Positions 16,928 to 25,904 of a stretch of DNA of 64,000 nt are shown piece by piece (the first letter of the stretch is position 1; every line of letters begins with the position of its first letter). Both the position numbers and the translations under genes were made by a program. Origin of the DNA: Micromonospora rubida (GTDB lineage Bacteria > Actinomycetota > Actinomycetes > Mycobacteriales > Micromonosporaceae); assembly GCF_009908295.1 (NCBI RefSeq), contig NZ_JAAALO010000009.1:186001-250000 (forward strand). The letters run 5' to 3'. The notes beneath the pieces are model-generated. The model did no database searches. It was given only the letters and a program-made list of their open reading frames with translations, and was not told the DNA's origin.

Positions 16928-19183
16928 TCAGGGCCGGTCGGGGGAGAGCCGGTGGGTGAGGGCGGTGTGCCGCCGGCCGGTGCCCGCGGTACGCACCGCG
17001 ATGGCGAGCGCCTTGCGCGACCCGGCCAGCACCACCAACTTCCGGGCCCGGGTGACCGCGGTGTAGAGCAGATTCCGTTGCAACATCGTGTACGCGCTCA
17101 TGGTCACCGGCACCACCACGGCGGGATACTCGCTGCCCTGCGACCGGTGCACCGTGATGGCGTACGCGTGTTGCAACTCGTCGAGCTCGTGGAACTCGTA
17201 GCCCACGTCCTCGTCCTCGTCGGTGCGTACGGTCAGCGTCTGGTCGTCCAGGTCCAGGGCGGTGACCACCCCCACCGTGCCGTTGAACACCCCGGCGGTG
17301 CCCTTGTCGTAGTTGTTGCGGACCTGGATCACCTTGTCGCCGATCCGGAACACCCGGCCGCCGTGCCGCCGCTCCGGGGCGCCCTCGCGGTGCGGGGCGA
17401 TCGCCTGCTGCAACAGGGTGTTCAGGTTGCCGGCGCCGGCCGGGCCACGCAGCATCGGGGTGAGCACCTGCACGTCGCGGGGGCGCAGGCCGAACCGGCG
17501 CGGGATCCGCCGGGCCACGATGTCGACCACCTGCTCGGCGGTGACCTCCGGTTCGTCGCTGGGGAACAGGAAGAAGTCGGGGTGCTCGCCGAACACCGGG
17601 GCCCGGCCGGCGTTGATCCGGTGCGCGTTGACCACCACCCCGGACTCCTGCGCCTGCCGGAAGATGCGGGTGAGGCGGACCCGGGGCACGGTGTCGGCGG
17701 CCAGCACGTCGCGCAGCACCTCGCCCGCGCCGACCGAGGGCAACTGGTCGACGTCGCCGACGAGCAGCAGGTGCGCGCCGGGCGGGACCGCCTTGACCAG
17801 CTTGTTGGCGAGGATCAGGTCGAGCATGGACGCCTCGTCGACCACCATCAGGTCGGCGTCGACCGGGTTGTCCCGGTCGAAGGTGGCGTCCCCGCCGGGG
17901 CGGAGCTGGAGCAGCCGGTGCACGGTGGTGGCCGGGTGGCCGGTCAGCTCGGTGAGCCGCTTCGCCGCCCGGCCGGTGGGCGCGGCCAGCACGATCTTCG
18001 CCTTCTTCGCGGCGGCCAGCTCGATGATCGACCGTACGGTGAACGACTTGCCGCAGCCGGGACCGCCGGTCAGCACGGCCACCCGGGAGGTCAGCGCCAG
18101 CCGTACGGCCTGCTCCTGCTCCGCCGCCAGCTCGGCCCCCGTGCGGGCCCGCAGCCAGACCAGCGCCCTGGGCCAGTCCACGTCGGCGAAGGCCGGCATC
18201 CGGTCCACCGGGTCGCGCAGCAGCCGGACCAGGCTCGCCGCGAGCGCCGACTCGGCCCGGTGGAACGGCATCAGGTAGACCGCCGGGATGACGGCGCCCT
18301 CGCTGCTCGGGTTCGGCACCGCCTCGCGGACCACGCCGTCCTCGGTGGACACCAGGTCGGCCAGGCCGGCGGCGACCAGCTCCGCCGGCACCTCCAGGAT
18401 CGCGGCGGCGTCGGCGACCAGGTTCGGCTCGGGCAGGTAGCAGTGCCCGCCGTCGGCGGCCTCGGAGAGGGTGTAGCGGATGCCGGCGCGCACCCGCTGG
18501 GGGCTGTCGTGCGGGATGCCCACGGCCTTGGCGATGCTGTCGGCCGTCCGGAACCCGATGCCCCACACGTCGGCGGCCAGCCGGTACGGGTCGTCGCGCA
18601 CCACCGCGATCGACGAGTCGCCGTACTGCTTGAAGATGCGCACGGCGTGCGAGGTGGACACGCCGACGCCCTGGAGGAAGATCATCACCTCCTTGATGGC
18701 CTTCTGCTCCTGCCACGCCGCGCCGATCGCCGCGGTGCGCTTCCTGCCGAGGCCGTGCACCTCGGCCAGCCGGCCGGGTTCCTCCTCGATGACCCGCAGG
18801 GTGTCCACGCCGAAGGCGGCCACGATCCGGGCCGCCATCTTCGGGCCGATTCCCTTGATCAGTCCCGAGCCCAGGTAGCGTTCGATGCCCTGCACCGTCG
18901 CGGGCAGCACGGTGGTGCAGTGCTGCACCTCGAACTGCCGCCCGTAGCGCGGGTGCGACCCCCATCGGCCGACCAGCCGCAGCCGCTCCCCGGGCTGCGC
19001 GCCGGGCAGCGGGCCGACGACGGTGAGCAGGTCGTCGCCGGAGCGGTCGGTGGCGACCCGGGCGATGGTGTACCCGGTCTCCTCGTTGGCGTAGGTGACG
19101 CGTTCCAGCACCGCTTCGAGCACGCTGCCCCGCACCGGGGCGCCTGCGGTGTCGGCGGTCGGCGCGGACGGGTTGGCGGGCAT
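16928..19183 (-). CDS. recD2: RecD2-like ATP-dependent DNA helicase
   Basis: A 751-residue superfamily 1 helicase. The N-terminal region (to about residue 330) holds an OB-like domain and helix-hairpin-helix segments (GIGPKMAARIVAAFG, GLGRKRTAAIG) typical of RecD2, followed by Walker A LTGGPGCGKS near residue 375, motif II VVDEASMLD, motif III LLLVGDVDQLPSVGAG, motif V/VI ITVHRSQGSEYP and LLYTAVTRARKLVVLAG. It unwinds DNA 5' to 3' without RecBC partners in related bacteria. No recB or recC is nearby. The ATG start gives a 20-residue flexible lead before the conserved GSVLEAVLERVTYANEETGYTIARV. Confidence 0.93.
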   Translation of the reverse strand: MPANPSAPTADTAGAPVRGSVLEAVLERVTYANEETGYTIARVATDRSGDDLLTVVGPLPGAQPGERLRLVGRWGSHPRYGRQFEVQHCTTVLPATVQGIERYLGSGLIKGIGPKMAARIVAAFGVDTLRVIEEEPGRLAEVHGLGRKRTAAIGAAWQEQKAIKEVMIFLQGVGVSTSHAVRIFKQYGDSSIAVVRDDPYRLAADVWGIGFRTADSIAKAVGIPHDSPQRVRAGIRYTLSEAADGGHCYLPEPNLVADAAAILEVPAELVAAGLADLVSTEDGVVREAVPNPSSEGAVIPAVYLMPFHRAESALAASLVRLLRDPVDRMPAFADVDWPRALVWLRARTGAELAAEQEQAVRLALTSRVAVLTGGPGCGKSFTVRSIIELAAAKKAKIVLAAPTGRAAKRLTELTGHPATTVHRLLQLRPGGDATFDRDNPVDADLMVVDEASMLDLILANKLVKAVPPGAHLLLVGDVDQLPSVGAGEVLRDVLAADTVPRVRLTRIFRQAQESGVVVNAHRINAGRAPVFGEHPDFFLFPSDEPEVTAEQVVDIVARRIPRRFGLRPRDVQVLTPMLRGPAGAGNLNTLLQQAIAPHREGAPERRHGGRVFRIGDKVIQVRNNYDKGTAGVFNGTVGVVTALDLDDQTLTVRTDEDEDVGYEFHELDELQHAYAITVHRSQGSEYPAVVVPVTMSAYTMLQRNLLYTAVTRARKLVVLAGSRKALAIAVRTAGTGRRHTALTHRLSPDRP

Positions 19184-19214
19184 CGTGACGATGATGGCAG
19201 ACCCTCCGTGCCGG

Positions 19215-19730
19215 TCAGGGCAGCGGTCGGCAGATGCCCCGGGCGTGGTCGGTGACCGCCGCGCCGACCACGGTGGCCTCCAGCGGCAGCACCTCCAGGC
19301 AGCGCCGCACCGCGGCGGCCAGCAGGGCGTTGGGCACCCGCATGGACAGCGTGCAGTGCGGCACCCAGTGCCCCGGCCGGTAGTGCTCGGCCAGCCCGAC
19401 GCCGGCCTCGGCGAGCCGGCCGTGCACGAGCGCGTGGTGGGCCAGCAGCTCGGCGGTGGGGGTCGGCCCGAGCCACAGCACCCGCCCGACGAACTGCCCG
19501 GCGTGCTGGAACGTCAGCCGCAGCGGCGCCGCCACCACCGTGTCGGCGAGGGCGGCGACGACCAGCTCCGGGTCCAGCCGGGGGGCCACCGCCAGCGACA
19601 GGTGCGGCCGGTGCCGCTGCTCCAGCAGGGAGCGCATGCTCTGCACCCCCTCGGACTCCAGGGCGTCCCACAGCACCCGGATGCGCCGGGTTGCGTCGGT
19701 GTCCAGATACAGCTCCAGTGCCGCGACCAC
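19215..19730 (-). CDS. 2H phosphoesterase / 2'-5' RNA ligase family protein
   Basis: A 171-residue protein with two His-containing motifs, RHRPHLSLAV (about residue 45) and HWVPHCTLSMRV (about residue 130), the paired HxT/S signature of the LigT/2H phosphoesterase fold. Such enzymes hydrolyse or ligate 2',5' or cyclic phosphodiester bonds in RNA or nucleotides. The start was set at the GTG at 19730. The alternative GTG three codons earlier overlaps a TAGGGT -10 element, which ends seven bases before 19730, so the message is probably leaderless. It runs divergently from the DinB-like gene and is followed by the RecD2 gene after 31 bp. The true substrate is unknown. Confidence 0.83.
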   Translation of the reverse strand: MVAALELYLDTDATRRIRVLWDALESEGVQSMRSLLEQRHRPHLSLAVAPRLDPELVVAALADTVVAAPLRLTFQHAGQFVGRVLWLGPTPTAELLAHHALVHGRLAEAGVGLAEHYRPGHWVPHCTLSMRVPNALLAAAVRRCLEVLPLEATVVGAAVTDHARGICRPLP

Positions 19731-19737
19731 GCCGATC

Positions 19738-19743
19738 ACCCTA
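19738..19743 (-). promoter_or_regulatory. -10 element TAGGGT of a leaderless promoter
   Basis: TAGGGT on the minus strand ends seven bases before the GTG at 19730. It overlaps, and so argues against, the alternative GTG at 19739. Confidence 0.5.
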
Positions 19744-19811
19744 GGGCCCGAGGTTTGGCGGCCCGCTGACGCGGTACTGCGCCGGGAAAGCCCAACGTCG
19801 AGGAGGACCGG

Positions 19812-20321
19812 GTGGACGTGAGTGATGTGCTGACCGAGGCATACGGCCGGCTGCCCGGGCTGGTCCGCGGCGCCGTCGACGGACTGTCGCCGGAGCAGCT
19901 GCGCCGGGCACCGGCGCCCGGCGCGAACCCGGTGGGGTGGCTGGTGTGGCACCTGACGAGGGTCCAGGACCACCACGTCGCCGACCTGCTCGACGCGGAG
20001 CAGGTGTGGGTCGGCGGGGACTGGGCCGGCCGGTTCGGGCTGCCCCCCGACCCGGACGACATCGGCTTCGGGCACACCCCGGAGCAGGTCGCCACCGTCC
20101 GGCCGGACAACGCCCAGGCGCTGCTCGACTACTTCGACGCGGTCGCCGAGCGGACCCGGGGGCTCCTCGCCGGGCTGCGGCCGAAGGACCTGGACCGGGT
20201 GGTCGACGAGGCGTGGGACCCGCCGGTGACCCTCGGGGTCCGGCTGGTCAGCGTCGTCGAGGACGACCTGCAACACGTCGGCCAGGCCGCGTACGTGCGA
20301 GGCCTGCTCGGGGCGGACTGA
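19812..20321 (+). CDS. DinB/DUF664 family protein
   Basis: A 169-residue four-helix-bundle protein of the DinB/mycothiol S-transferase-like superfamily. The conserved GWLVWHLTRVQDHHVADLL supplies the first metal-ligand histidine near residue 47, and LQHVGQAAYVRGLL supplies the last one near residue 157. In actinomycetes such proteins are metal-dependent thiol transferases or detoxification enzymes, but the substrate here is unknown. AGGAGG lies six bases before the GTG start. The gene stands alone and converges on the alcohol dehydrogenase gene. Confidence 0.87.
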   Translation: MDVSDVLTEAYGRLPGLVRGAVDGLSPEQLRRAPAPGANPVGWLVWHLTRVQDHHVADLLDAEQVWVGGDWAGRFGLPPDPDDIGFGHTPEQVATVRPDNAQALLDYFDAVAERTRGLLAGLRPKDLDRVVDEAWDPPVTLGVRLVSVVEDDLQHVGQAAYVRGLLGAD

Positions 20322-20366
20322 CTGACCGGTCGGGGCCGCGCGTCGTGGGCGGGCCCCCACCGCCGG

Positions 20367-21416
20367 TCACGGCACGACGACTGCGCGGCCCTCCAGGGAC
20401 CCGTCCCGCATCTGCCGGTACGCGTCGACCGCGTCGTCCAGCCCGAAGGTGGTGACCTTCGGCTTGATCAGCCCGCGGGCGCCGAGGTCGAGCACCTCGA
20501 TCAGCTCGGGCCGGCTGCCCCAGTACGTGCTCTGGATGCTGACCTCGTAGGGCACGGAGAAGAACGAGACCGGCAGCGTGCCGCCGCCGATCCCGACGAT
20601 GGTGAGGTCCCCGACGGTGCGGGCGGCGGCCGCGCCGAGCGCCAGCGTGGCGTCCGCGCCGACGAAGTCCAGGACCACGTCGGCGCCCCGGCCGCCGGGG
20701 GTGGCCTTCCTGATCTCCTCGGCGGTCTGGTCGCCGGATCGCAGCGTCAGGTCGGCCCCGTACTCCTCGGCGAGCTTCAGCGCGTCGGCGCGGGTGTCCA
20801 CCGCGATCACCCGGGCCGCCGTGGTGGCCTTGAGGATCTGCACGCCGACGTGCCCGAGACCGCCGACGCCGATCACCACGGCGGTGCTGTCCGGCGGCAG
20901 CTTGTGCCACGACCGCCGGATGGCGTGGTACGGGGTGAGGCCGGCGTCCGTCAGCGGCGCAGCATCCACCGGGTCGAGACCCTCGGGCAGCGGCACGACG
21001 TGCCGGGCGTCCGGGACCAGCTCGTACTCGGCCATCCCGCCGTCGAGGCCGAGCCCGCCGCCCCCGCCCGGCACGGGCGCCCCGGCCGGGTTCTCGCAGT
21101 ACGGATCCACGCCGACCCGGCAGCGGGCGCAGGTGCCGCAGCCCCACGGGCCGTAGACGGCCACCGGCTGGCCGACCTCCAGGCCGGTCACCCCGGCGCC
21201 GAGGGCGTGCACCCAGCCCGCGTTCTCGTGGCCGAGGGTGAACGGCGGGTTCCAGGGGACCGAGCCGGCCTCGAAATCGTCCATCAGGTGCAGGTCGGAG
21301 TGGCAGGCGCCGGCACCGCCGATCTTCACCACCACCTGGCCCGGGCCCGGCGTGGGCTCGGGCACCTCGACCACCTCGGGTTCGGACTTCCATGCCGGCA
21401 ACCGCAGCGCGCGCAT
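20367..21416 (-). CDS. zinc-dependent alcohol dehydrogenase
   Basis: A 349-residue medium-chain dehydrogenase. Catalytic zinc ligands appear in GACHSDLHLM and GHENAGWV. Structural zinc cysteines are in GCGTCARCRVGVDPYC (C-x2-C-x2-C-x7-C). The Rossmann NAD(P)-binding motif is VIGVGGLGHVGVQILKA, followed by VDTRADALKLAEEYGAD. It interconverts alcohols and aldehydes or ketones in the cytoplasm. The frame extends 30 codons upstream, but the ATG at 21416 has GGGAG eight bases before it and matches the usual family start (MRALRLPAWKSEPEVVEVPEP). It has no operon partner. Confidence 0.93.
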   Translation of the reverse strand: MRALRLPAWKSEPEVVEVPEPTPGPGQVVVKIGGAGACHSDLHLMDDFEAGSVPWNPPFTLGHENAGWVHALGAGVTGLEVGQPVAVYGPWGCGTCARCRVGVDPYCENPAGAPVPGGGGGLGLDGGMAEYELVPDARHVVPLPEGLDPVDAAPLTDAGLTPYHAIRRSWHKLPPDSTAVVIGVGGLGHVGVQILKATTAARVIAVDTRADALKLAEEYGADLTLRSGDQTAEEIRKATPGGRGADVVLDFVGADATLALGAAAARTVGDLTIVGIGGGTLPVSFFSVPYEVSIQSTYWGSRPELIEVLDLGARGLIKPKVTTFGLDDAVDAYRQMRDGSLEGRAVVVP

Positions 21417-21578
21417 CCGTGTCTCCCGTTTCTCCGCGTCGGGCATTGCCCCTGTGACCTGCCCCTTCACCGCCCGAACAAACGGGCGGGCGGCCATGGG
21501 CGCCACCCGTCCGGCCGGGTCGGCATCCTTACAGTCCGCCGCCTCCCCTTCCCTCCCTCAGGCAACGTCGGTGAAGGA

Positions 21579-22223
21579 GAGGCCGACACCCCCGCCGGCC
21601 GCCTCGGCCACCACGCCGAGCGGTTCGGGTTGGTCGAGGTGGACACGTCGTCCTACGCGGTGCCGACGCCGGAGACGACCGCCGGTTGGGTGGCCGCCAC
21701 CCCGCCCGGGTTCACCTTCGACGTCAAGGCGTTCAGCCTCTTCACCGGCCACCCCACCCCGGTCGCGGCGCTGCCCCGGGACCTGCGGCCGGCCGGCGGC
21801 CCGTCCCGGATCCGGTGGCGGGACCTGCCCGCCGGGGCGTACGACGAGCTGTGGGGCCGGTTCCGGGCGGCGCTGGAGCCGATCGCGGCGGCCGACCGGC
21901 TCCGCGCGGTGCTGCTCCAGTTCCCGCCATGGCTGGCCCGCAGCGCCGCGGCCGAGCGACGCATCCTGGCCCTGGCCGAGCGGCTGCGGCCGTGGCGGGT
22001 GAGCGTGGAGCTGCGGCACGGCTCGTGGTTCACCGAGGACGCCGTCCTGCGCACGCTGGCCCTGCTGCGCGAGCACGACCTCTCCTATGTCTGCGTGGAC
22101 ATGCCGCAGGGGTTCGTCTCGTCGGTGCCGCCGATCCTGGTCACCACCGCCGACCCGGCCGTGGTCCGCTTCCACGGCCACAGCGCCGCCTGGGCCGGCG
22201 GCGACAAGCAGGACAAGTACCGG
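21579..22223 (+). pseudogene. DUF72 (YecE-like) gene remnant, both ends missing
   Basis: About 215 residues match the middle of a DUF72 protein: EADTPAGRLGHHAERFGLVEVDTSSYAVPTPETTAGWVAATPPGFTFDVKAFSLFTGHPTP, then LLQFPPWLARSAAAERRIL, VSVELRHGSWF, YVCVDMPQGFVSSVPP and VVRFHGHSAAWAGGDKQDKYR. The N-terminal strand (normally IRVGTASWTDxxL) and the C-terminal 60-80 residues are gone. No in-frame start with a ribosome site precedes the homology. The homology ends exactly at the stop codon of the oppositely oriented gene at 22224. The body is otherwise intact, so the damage looks recent. DUF72 function is unknown. Confidence 0.8.
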
Positions 22224-22619
22224 TCAGCCGCGCCGGTTGATCCCCTCCGGGTGCATCCCCGTCGCCTCTTCGAGCGCGTTGTCCGGCAGGTCCCCGCCGG
22301 CGCTGTCGTTCGGGAACACTCGCCGCGACGGCGCCGGGTCGGGCGGTGCCCCCGGACCGGCCTCGGCGACCGGCCTTTCCTCGACGTTGCCGAACCCGTG
22401 TCGCCCCGCCGGCGGGGTGGGTTCGGCGGGTGCGCCGGCCCGCCGGTCGCCGAGGCTCCCCTCCGGGACGGCGGTCTCCTCGCTGCCCTCGTCCATCGGG
22501 GAGTCCTCACCGGCGCCCCACGGCGGGCCGGCGTCGAACCCGTCGCTGGTGCCGAACGGGGCGGCGGACCCCGGTCCGCGCTCCTCCCCGCCGGTCGTCG
22601 ATCCGTCCCTGCTCGTCAT
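22224..22619 (-). CDS. hypothetical protein, acidic and disordered
   Basis: A 131-residue Gly/Pro/Glu-rich protein (MTSRDGSTTGGEERGPGSAAPFG...) with no globular domain, signal peptide or membrane segment. The most structured part is the C-terminus, SAGGDLPDNALEEATGMHPEGINRRG. GAGG lies five bases before the ATG at 22619; a GTG two codons earlier is the alternative. It is not recognised as a named family. Its stop codon is the exact border of the DUF72 remnant, so the 3' end sits on a deletion junction and the native C-terminus may have been longer or shorter. Confidence 0.55.
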   Translation of the reverse strand: MTSRDGSTTGGEERGPGSAAPFGTSDGFDAGPPWGAGEDSPMDEGSEETAVPEGSLGDRRAGAPAEPTPPAGRHGFGNVEERPVAEAGPGAPPDPAPSRRVFPNDSAGGDLPDNALEEATGMHPEGINRRG

Positions 22620-22717
22620 GGCCACCTCGCTGGTCGGGTCGGTGCTACGGGCGCTGATTGCCCGCCTGCGCGCCGCTCATGCCCCACCGGTCCGGTCGGG
22701 CACGGGCGGCGCGGCGG

Positions 22718-23347
22718 TCAGCGGCCGGACATGGCCATGTGCCGCCTGGCCGCGCCCATGGCGGCCACCTTCCCCAGCGCCCTGGGCGCGCTGGCCAGCC
22801 CGCCCGCGCGCCCGAGCAGGCCCCGGAGGACCTGCCCCGGCTTCTGCTGCTCACCCATGTACGCCGTGACCACCACCATCGCGCCGGTGATCGCCGGGAC
22901 GGCCCACTGGAGCAGCTTCAGTTGCCGCTGGTAGGAGGCCACGTCGGTCGGCGTCTGCGGGTTCGGCTCGGTCGTCCCCTCGACGGACGGGCCGCCCGCC
23001 TTCTGCAACCGCATCCCGAGCAGCCGGCTGTACCCGGTGACCGCGAGCGCGCCGACCGTCAGGGCCGTCTTCACCGTGCTCATCCGGGCCACCCCGGACT
23101 GGGCGAGCACCCGGGGGCTCTCGGTCACCAGTTCGCCGACGCCGCCGATGAGGTGCGCGCCGATCGCCGCCGCGTTGACCGGGGTCCACCTGGCCCACCC
23201 GGCCGAGGCCACCGGAAGTCGCTGGGTCGAGTCGCTGATCTGTGCCGCCGCGCCGTTGACGCCGAGCGCCCCCATCAGGGAGCCGCCGAACCAGGCCGCC
23301 AGGCCCAGGTCGTGCATCGAACGCAGTGCGGTGTGCCGTTCGGACAT
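22718..23347 (-). CDS. hypothetical membrane protein
   Basis: A 209-residue protein with roughly four hydrophobic segments (LGLAAWFGGSLMGALGVNGAAA, NAAAIGAHLIGGVGELV, VKTALTVGALAVTGYSRLLGM, LLQWAVPAITGAMVVVTAYMG) and a basic C-terminal tail. The spacer between spans three and four is polar (QKAGGPSVEGTTEPNPQTPTDV). AAAGGGG seven bases before the ATG at 23347 supports this start over the longer frame. The pattern is conserved-looking, but I do not recognise a function. It is separated by 98 bp from the disordered protein and could be co-transcribed with it. Confidence 0.75.
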   Translation of the reverse strand: MSERHTALRSMHDLGLAAWFGGSLMGALGVNGAAAQISDSTQRLPVASAGWARWTPVNAAAIGAHLIGGVGELVTESPRVLAQSGVARMSTVKTALTVGALAVTGYSRLLGMRLQKAGGPSVEGTTEPNPQTPTDVASYQRQLKLLQWAVPAITGAMVVVTAYMGEQQKPGQVLRGLLGRAGGLASAPRALGKVAAMGAARRHMAMSGR

Positions 23348-23433
23348 CTGATCCCCTTTCACCGTACGGGCGGTGCGGCATACCCGCCGATCCCGCATGT
23401 ACGCGCCGTGGCCGGGTCGATCCTCGGGCGGGG

Positions 23434-24300
23434 TCAGTCCCGGTGGGGGAGCCCGGCGGCGAAGGCGGCCACCCGGGCGGCCACCGGTGCGCTGGCGCGT
23501 ACCCAGACGAAGTGGTCGAGTGGGGTGCCGGCCTGCGCGGTCGTGTAGCGCTCGCGCGCGACGGTGGCCGCGGCGAGCTTGTCGCAGAGGTGGTCCACGG
23601 TGGCGTGCGGGGTGTACTGGTCGTCGTCCACGCTCACCGCGAGGACCGGGATGTCCAGCGAGCGCAGCGCCGCCTCGGCGTCCACCCCGTCGAGCGCGGG
23701 GAAGCGGCCGGTGCGGGCGGTGTGCGCCCAGTCCCGGATCACCCCGCGTGCCTGCCGGCCGCCGAAACCCCAGCCCGGCCAGACGCCGAGCAGCCGGGCG
23801 GTCGCGGCGATCCCCTGGGTGTACGGCAACACCCCGTACCGGCGGGGACCCGGATACCCGCGCCAGTACGGCACGCCGACGGCGACCAGGGCCAGCCCGT
23901 CCACGGCGTCCGTGCCGTGCAGGGCCAGGTGCAGCAGGGCGGCCTGGCCGCCGAGGGAGTGCCCGAGCAGGATCGTGGGCCGCCCGTCCAGCCTCGGCTT
24001 CAGCGCCGCGAGCACCGCGCCGACGTCGGCGGCCAGTTCCACGTAGCCGTACCGGCAGGCCCGGCTCGGGGGTGGGGTGCTCGCGCCGGTGCCGCGCAGG
24101 TCGGCGACGACCACGGCGAGACCGGCTGCCCGCAGCTCGGCGGCGAACGGCCGGTAGTAGCGGGCCCGCACCCCCATCGCGGGCCAGATCACCACCACCG
24201 GGGCGTCCGCCGTGCCGTCGGGCTCGGGATACACCTGCACCCCGAGTCGGGCGCCGTCGACGTCGACGAACTCCTGCGTGTACTCCTCGGTCGCGCTCAC
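23434..24300 (-). CDS. alpha/beta hydrolase
   Basis: A 288-residue alpha/beta-fold hydrolase. The nucleophile elbow is GHSLGGQAALLHLALHG (Ser near residue 123), and the oxyanion region is VVIWPAMGVRARYYRPFAAEL. The acid and histidine are likely in LAVSVDDDQYTPHATVDHL and TPLDHFVWVR. It has no signal peptide, so it should be cytoplasmic; an esterase or lipase-like role is probable but the substrate is unknown. The GTG start follows a TAGGCT -10 element by six bases, so the transcript should be leaderless. The gene lies 133 bp after the start of the hypothetical membrane protein gene and reads in the same direction. Confidence 0.88.
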   Translation of the reverse strand: MSATEEYTQEFVDVDGARLGVQVYPEPDGTADAPVVVIWPAMGVRARYYRPFAAELRAAGLAVVVADLRGTGASTPPPSRACRYGYVELAADVGAVLAALKPRLDGRPTILLGHSLGGQAALLHLALHGTDAVDGLALVAVGVPYWRGYPGPRRYGVLPYTQGIAATARLLGVWPGWGFGGRQARGVIRDWAHTARTGRFPALDGVDAEAALRSLDIPVLAVSVDDDQYTPHATVDHLCDKLAAATVARERYTTAQAGTPLDHFVWVRASAPVAARVAAFAAGLPHRD

Positions 24301-24306
24301 CGGACC

Positions 24307-24312
24307 AGCCTA
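24307..24312 (-). promoter_or_regulatory. -10 element TAGGCT of a leaderless promoter
   Basis: Minus-strand TAGGCT ends six bases before the GTG start at 24300 of the alpha/beta hydrolase. Confidence 0.6.
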
Positions 24313-24368
24313 CGGCCGTAAGCTACCGGCGGGTAGTAAGGGGTGGGCGGTGAGCGGGCCGCCGGTCG

Positions 24369-25574
24369 TCAGGCCGCCGCCGTGGCCGGCCGGGCGACGG
24401 TGGCAACCGCCTCGTACACGAGGTTGAGCTGCTCGGCGCAGCGCCGCCACGAGTACCGGCTGCGGATCCGGTCCAGCGCCGCCGTGGCGTACGCGAAGCG
24501 CCGCACGTTGTCGCCGAGCAGACGGCGGATCGCGGTGCCCAGCGCCCGGGAGTCGCGCGGCGGCACCAGGTCGCCGGTGAGCCCGTCGATGACGGTGTCG
24601 GCGATGCCGCCCACGTCGGTGCCGACCACCGGGACGCCGCAGGCCATGCCCTCCAGGGCGGTCAGGCCGAACGGCTCGTGCCAGGGGGCGGCGACCAGCA
24701 GGTCGGCCGAGCGGTACCAGCTGGCCAGCTCCTCGCGCGGCACCCCGCCGACCAGCTTGACCCGGTCGGCCACCCCGCAGGACCGGGCGAGCGCGGTCAG
24801 GCGCCGGGCGGAGCCGTCGGTGGGCAGCTTCTCGGCCGGCGGGCCGCCGACGATCACGCACTCGGCCTCCGGCACCGCGGGCATGGCCCGGACGACCTCC
24901 TCGAAACCCATGCTCTCCGTCAGCCGCCCCACGGTCAGCACCCGGGGACGGGCCGGGTCACGCGGGGCGACCGGGCCGTCCGGGCGGAAGATCCGCTCGT
25001 TGACCCCGGCGGGCACCAGGGACATCCGGGACCGGGGCACCCCGAGGCGGACCAGCTCACCGATTTCGTCCTGAGACTGCACGACCACCCGGTCGGCAGC
25101 CCGGCCGAGCGCGCGCTCGTAGCCGGTCCGGCCCGGTGGGCCGATGTCCCGGGTGCCCCGCTGCGCCGTGCCGAGGGCGTGGTAGGTCAGCACCACCGGC
25201 ACCCCGGTGCGCCGCCCGGCGTGCACGGCGGCGAGCCCGCTGCGCCAGAAGTGGGCGTGCGCGACGTCGGGCAGCCAGGCGTCGCGCCAGTGCCCGGCCA
25301 GCCACCGGCCGAACTCGCCGGTGTGCGGCAGCAGCTCGTCGCCGGGCAGCAGGCGCGGCGGTCCGGCCGGCACGTGCAGCACCTCGTAGCCGTCCGGGGT
25401 GGCCACCGTCTCGGGCAGGGTGGGGGCGTCGCGGCGGGTGTAGACGTGCACCTCGTGGCCCCGGTCGACCAGGGCCGCCGCCAGCTCCGCCACGTGCGTG
25501 TCCTGCCCGCCGCTGCTCTCCCCGCGCAGGACGGCGAGCGGGCTGGCGTGCTCCGAGATCATCGCGATCCGCAT
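24369..25574 (-). CDS. glycosyltransferase family 4
   Basis: A 401-residue GT-B retaining glycosyltransferase. The N-terminal domain starts MRIAMISEHASPLAVLRGESSGGQDTHVAELAAAL, with the conserved GGQ loop. The C-terminal domain contains LTVGRLTESMGFEEVVRAM, VIVGGPP and the EX7E-like motif HEPFGLTALEGMACGVPVVGTDVGGIADTVIDGLTGDLVPPRD. It transfers a sugar from a nucleotide donor to an unknown acceptor in the cytoplasm. GGAGGAGG precedes the ATG. The gene is isolated from the surface-polymer locus at 47-62 kb. Its length is normal for the family. Confidence 0.93.
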   Translation of the reverse strand: MRIAMISEHASPLAVLRGESSGGQDTHVAELAAALVDRGHEVHVYTRRDAPTLPETVATPDGYEVLHVPAGPPRLLPGDELLPHTGEFGRWLAGHWRDAWLPDVAHAHFWRSGLAAVHAGRRTGVPVVLTYHALGTAQRGTRDIGPPGRTGYERALGRAADRVVVQSQDEIGELVRLGVPRSRMSLVPAGVNERIFRPDGPVAPRDPARPRVLTVGRLTESMGFEEVVRAMPAVPEAECVIVGGPPAEKLPTDGSARRLTALARSCGVADRVKLVGGVPREELASWYRSADLLVAAPWHEPFGLTALEGMACGVPVVGTDVGGIADTVIDGLTGDLVPPRDSRALGTAIRRLLGDNVRRFAYATAALDRIRSRYSWRRCAEQLNLVYEAVATVARPATAAA

Positions 25575-25904
25575 TCTTCCTCCTCCATCCGCCCGTCCCG
25601 GTCGGCGGGGACCTGTCGAGCCGGCCGGGTCCGTGGACGCGCACGACAGGTCCCTACCCTCGGCTTCGCCCCCTAACCTCCTCGGGTCGACCCGCCGTCG
25701 CGCCCCGACCGGTCGACGAGCAGGTCACCGGAGCCGGGGAGGCCGCGCCGCCGCCGTCCACAGTGGCGACGCCGGAGTGTCAGTGCGGGTGGGGGACGGC
25801 CAGGCCGACGACTGATTCACCGGAAGGCTGACGAGGCCCGGGTGTAGCGGGCGGCACCCGCCCTCGGCCCTCTCCGTTTGCGGGCGGCCACGAGGGATCG
25901 GTCG
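25575..25904. other. intergenic region
   Basis: A 330-bp gap upstream of the GT4 gene and downstream of the small HTH gene. There is a short GC stem near 25840-25860 but no convincing terminator and no gene. Confidence 0.5.
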
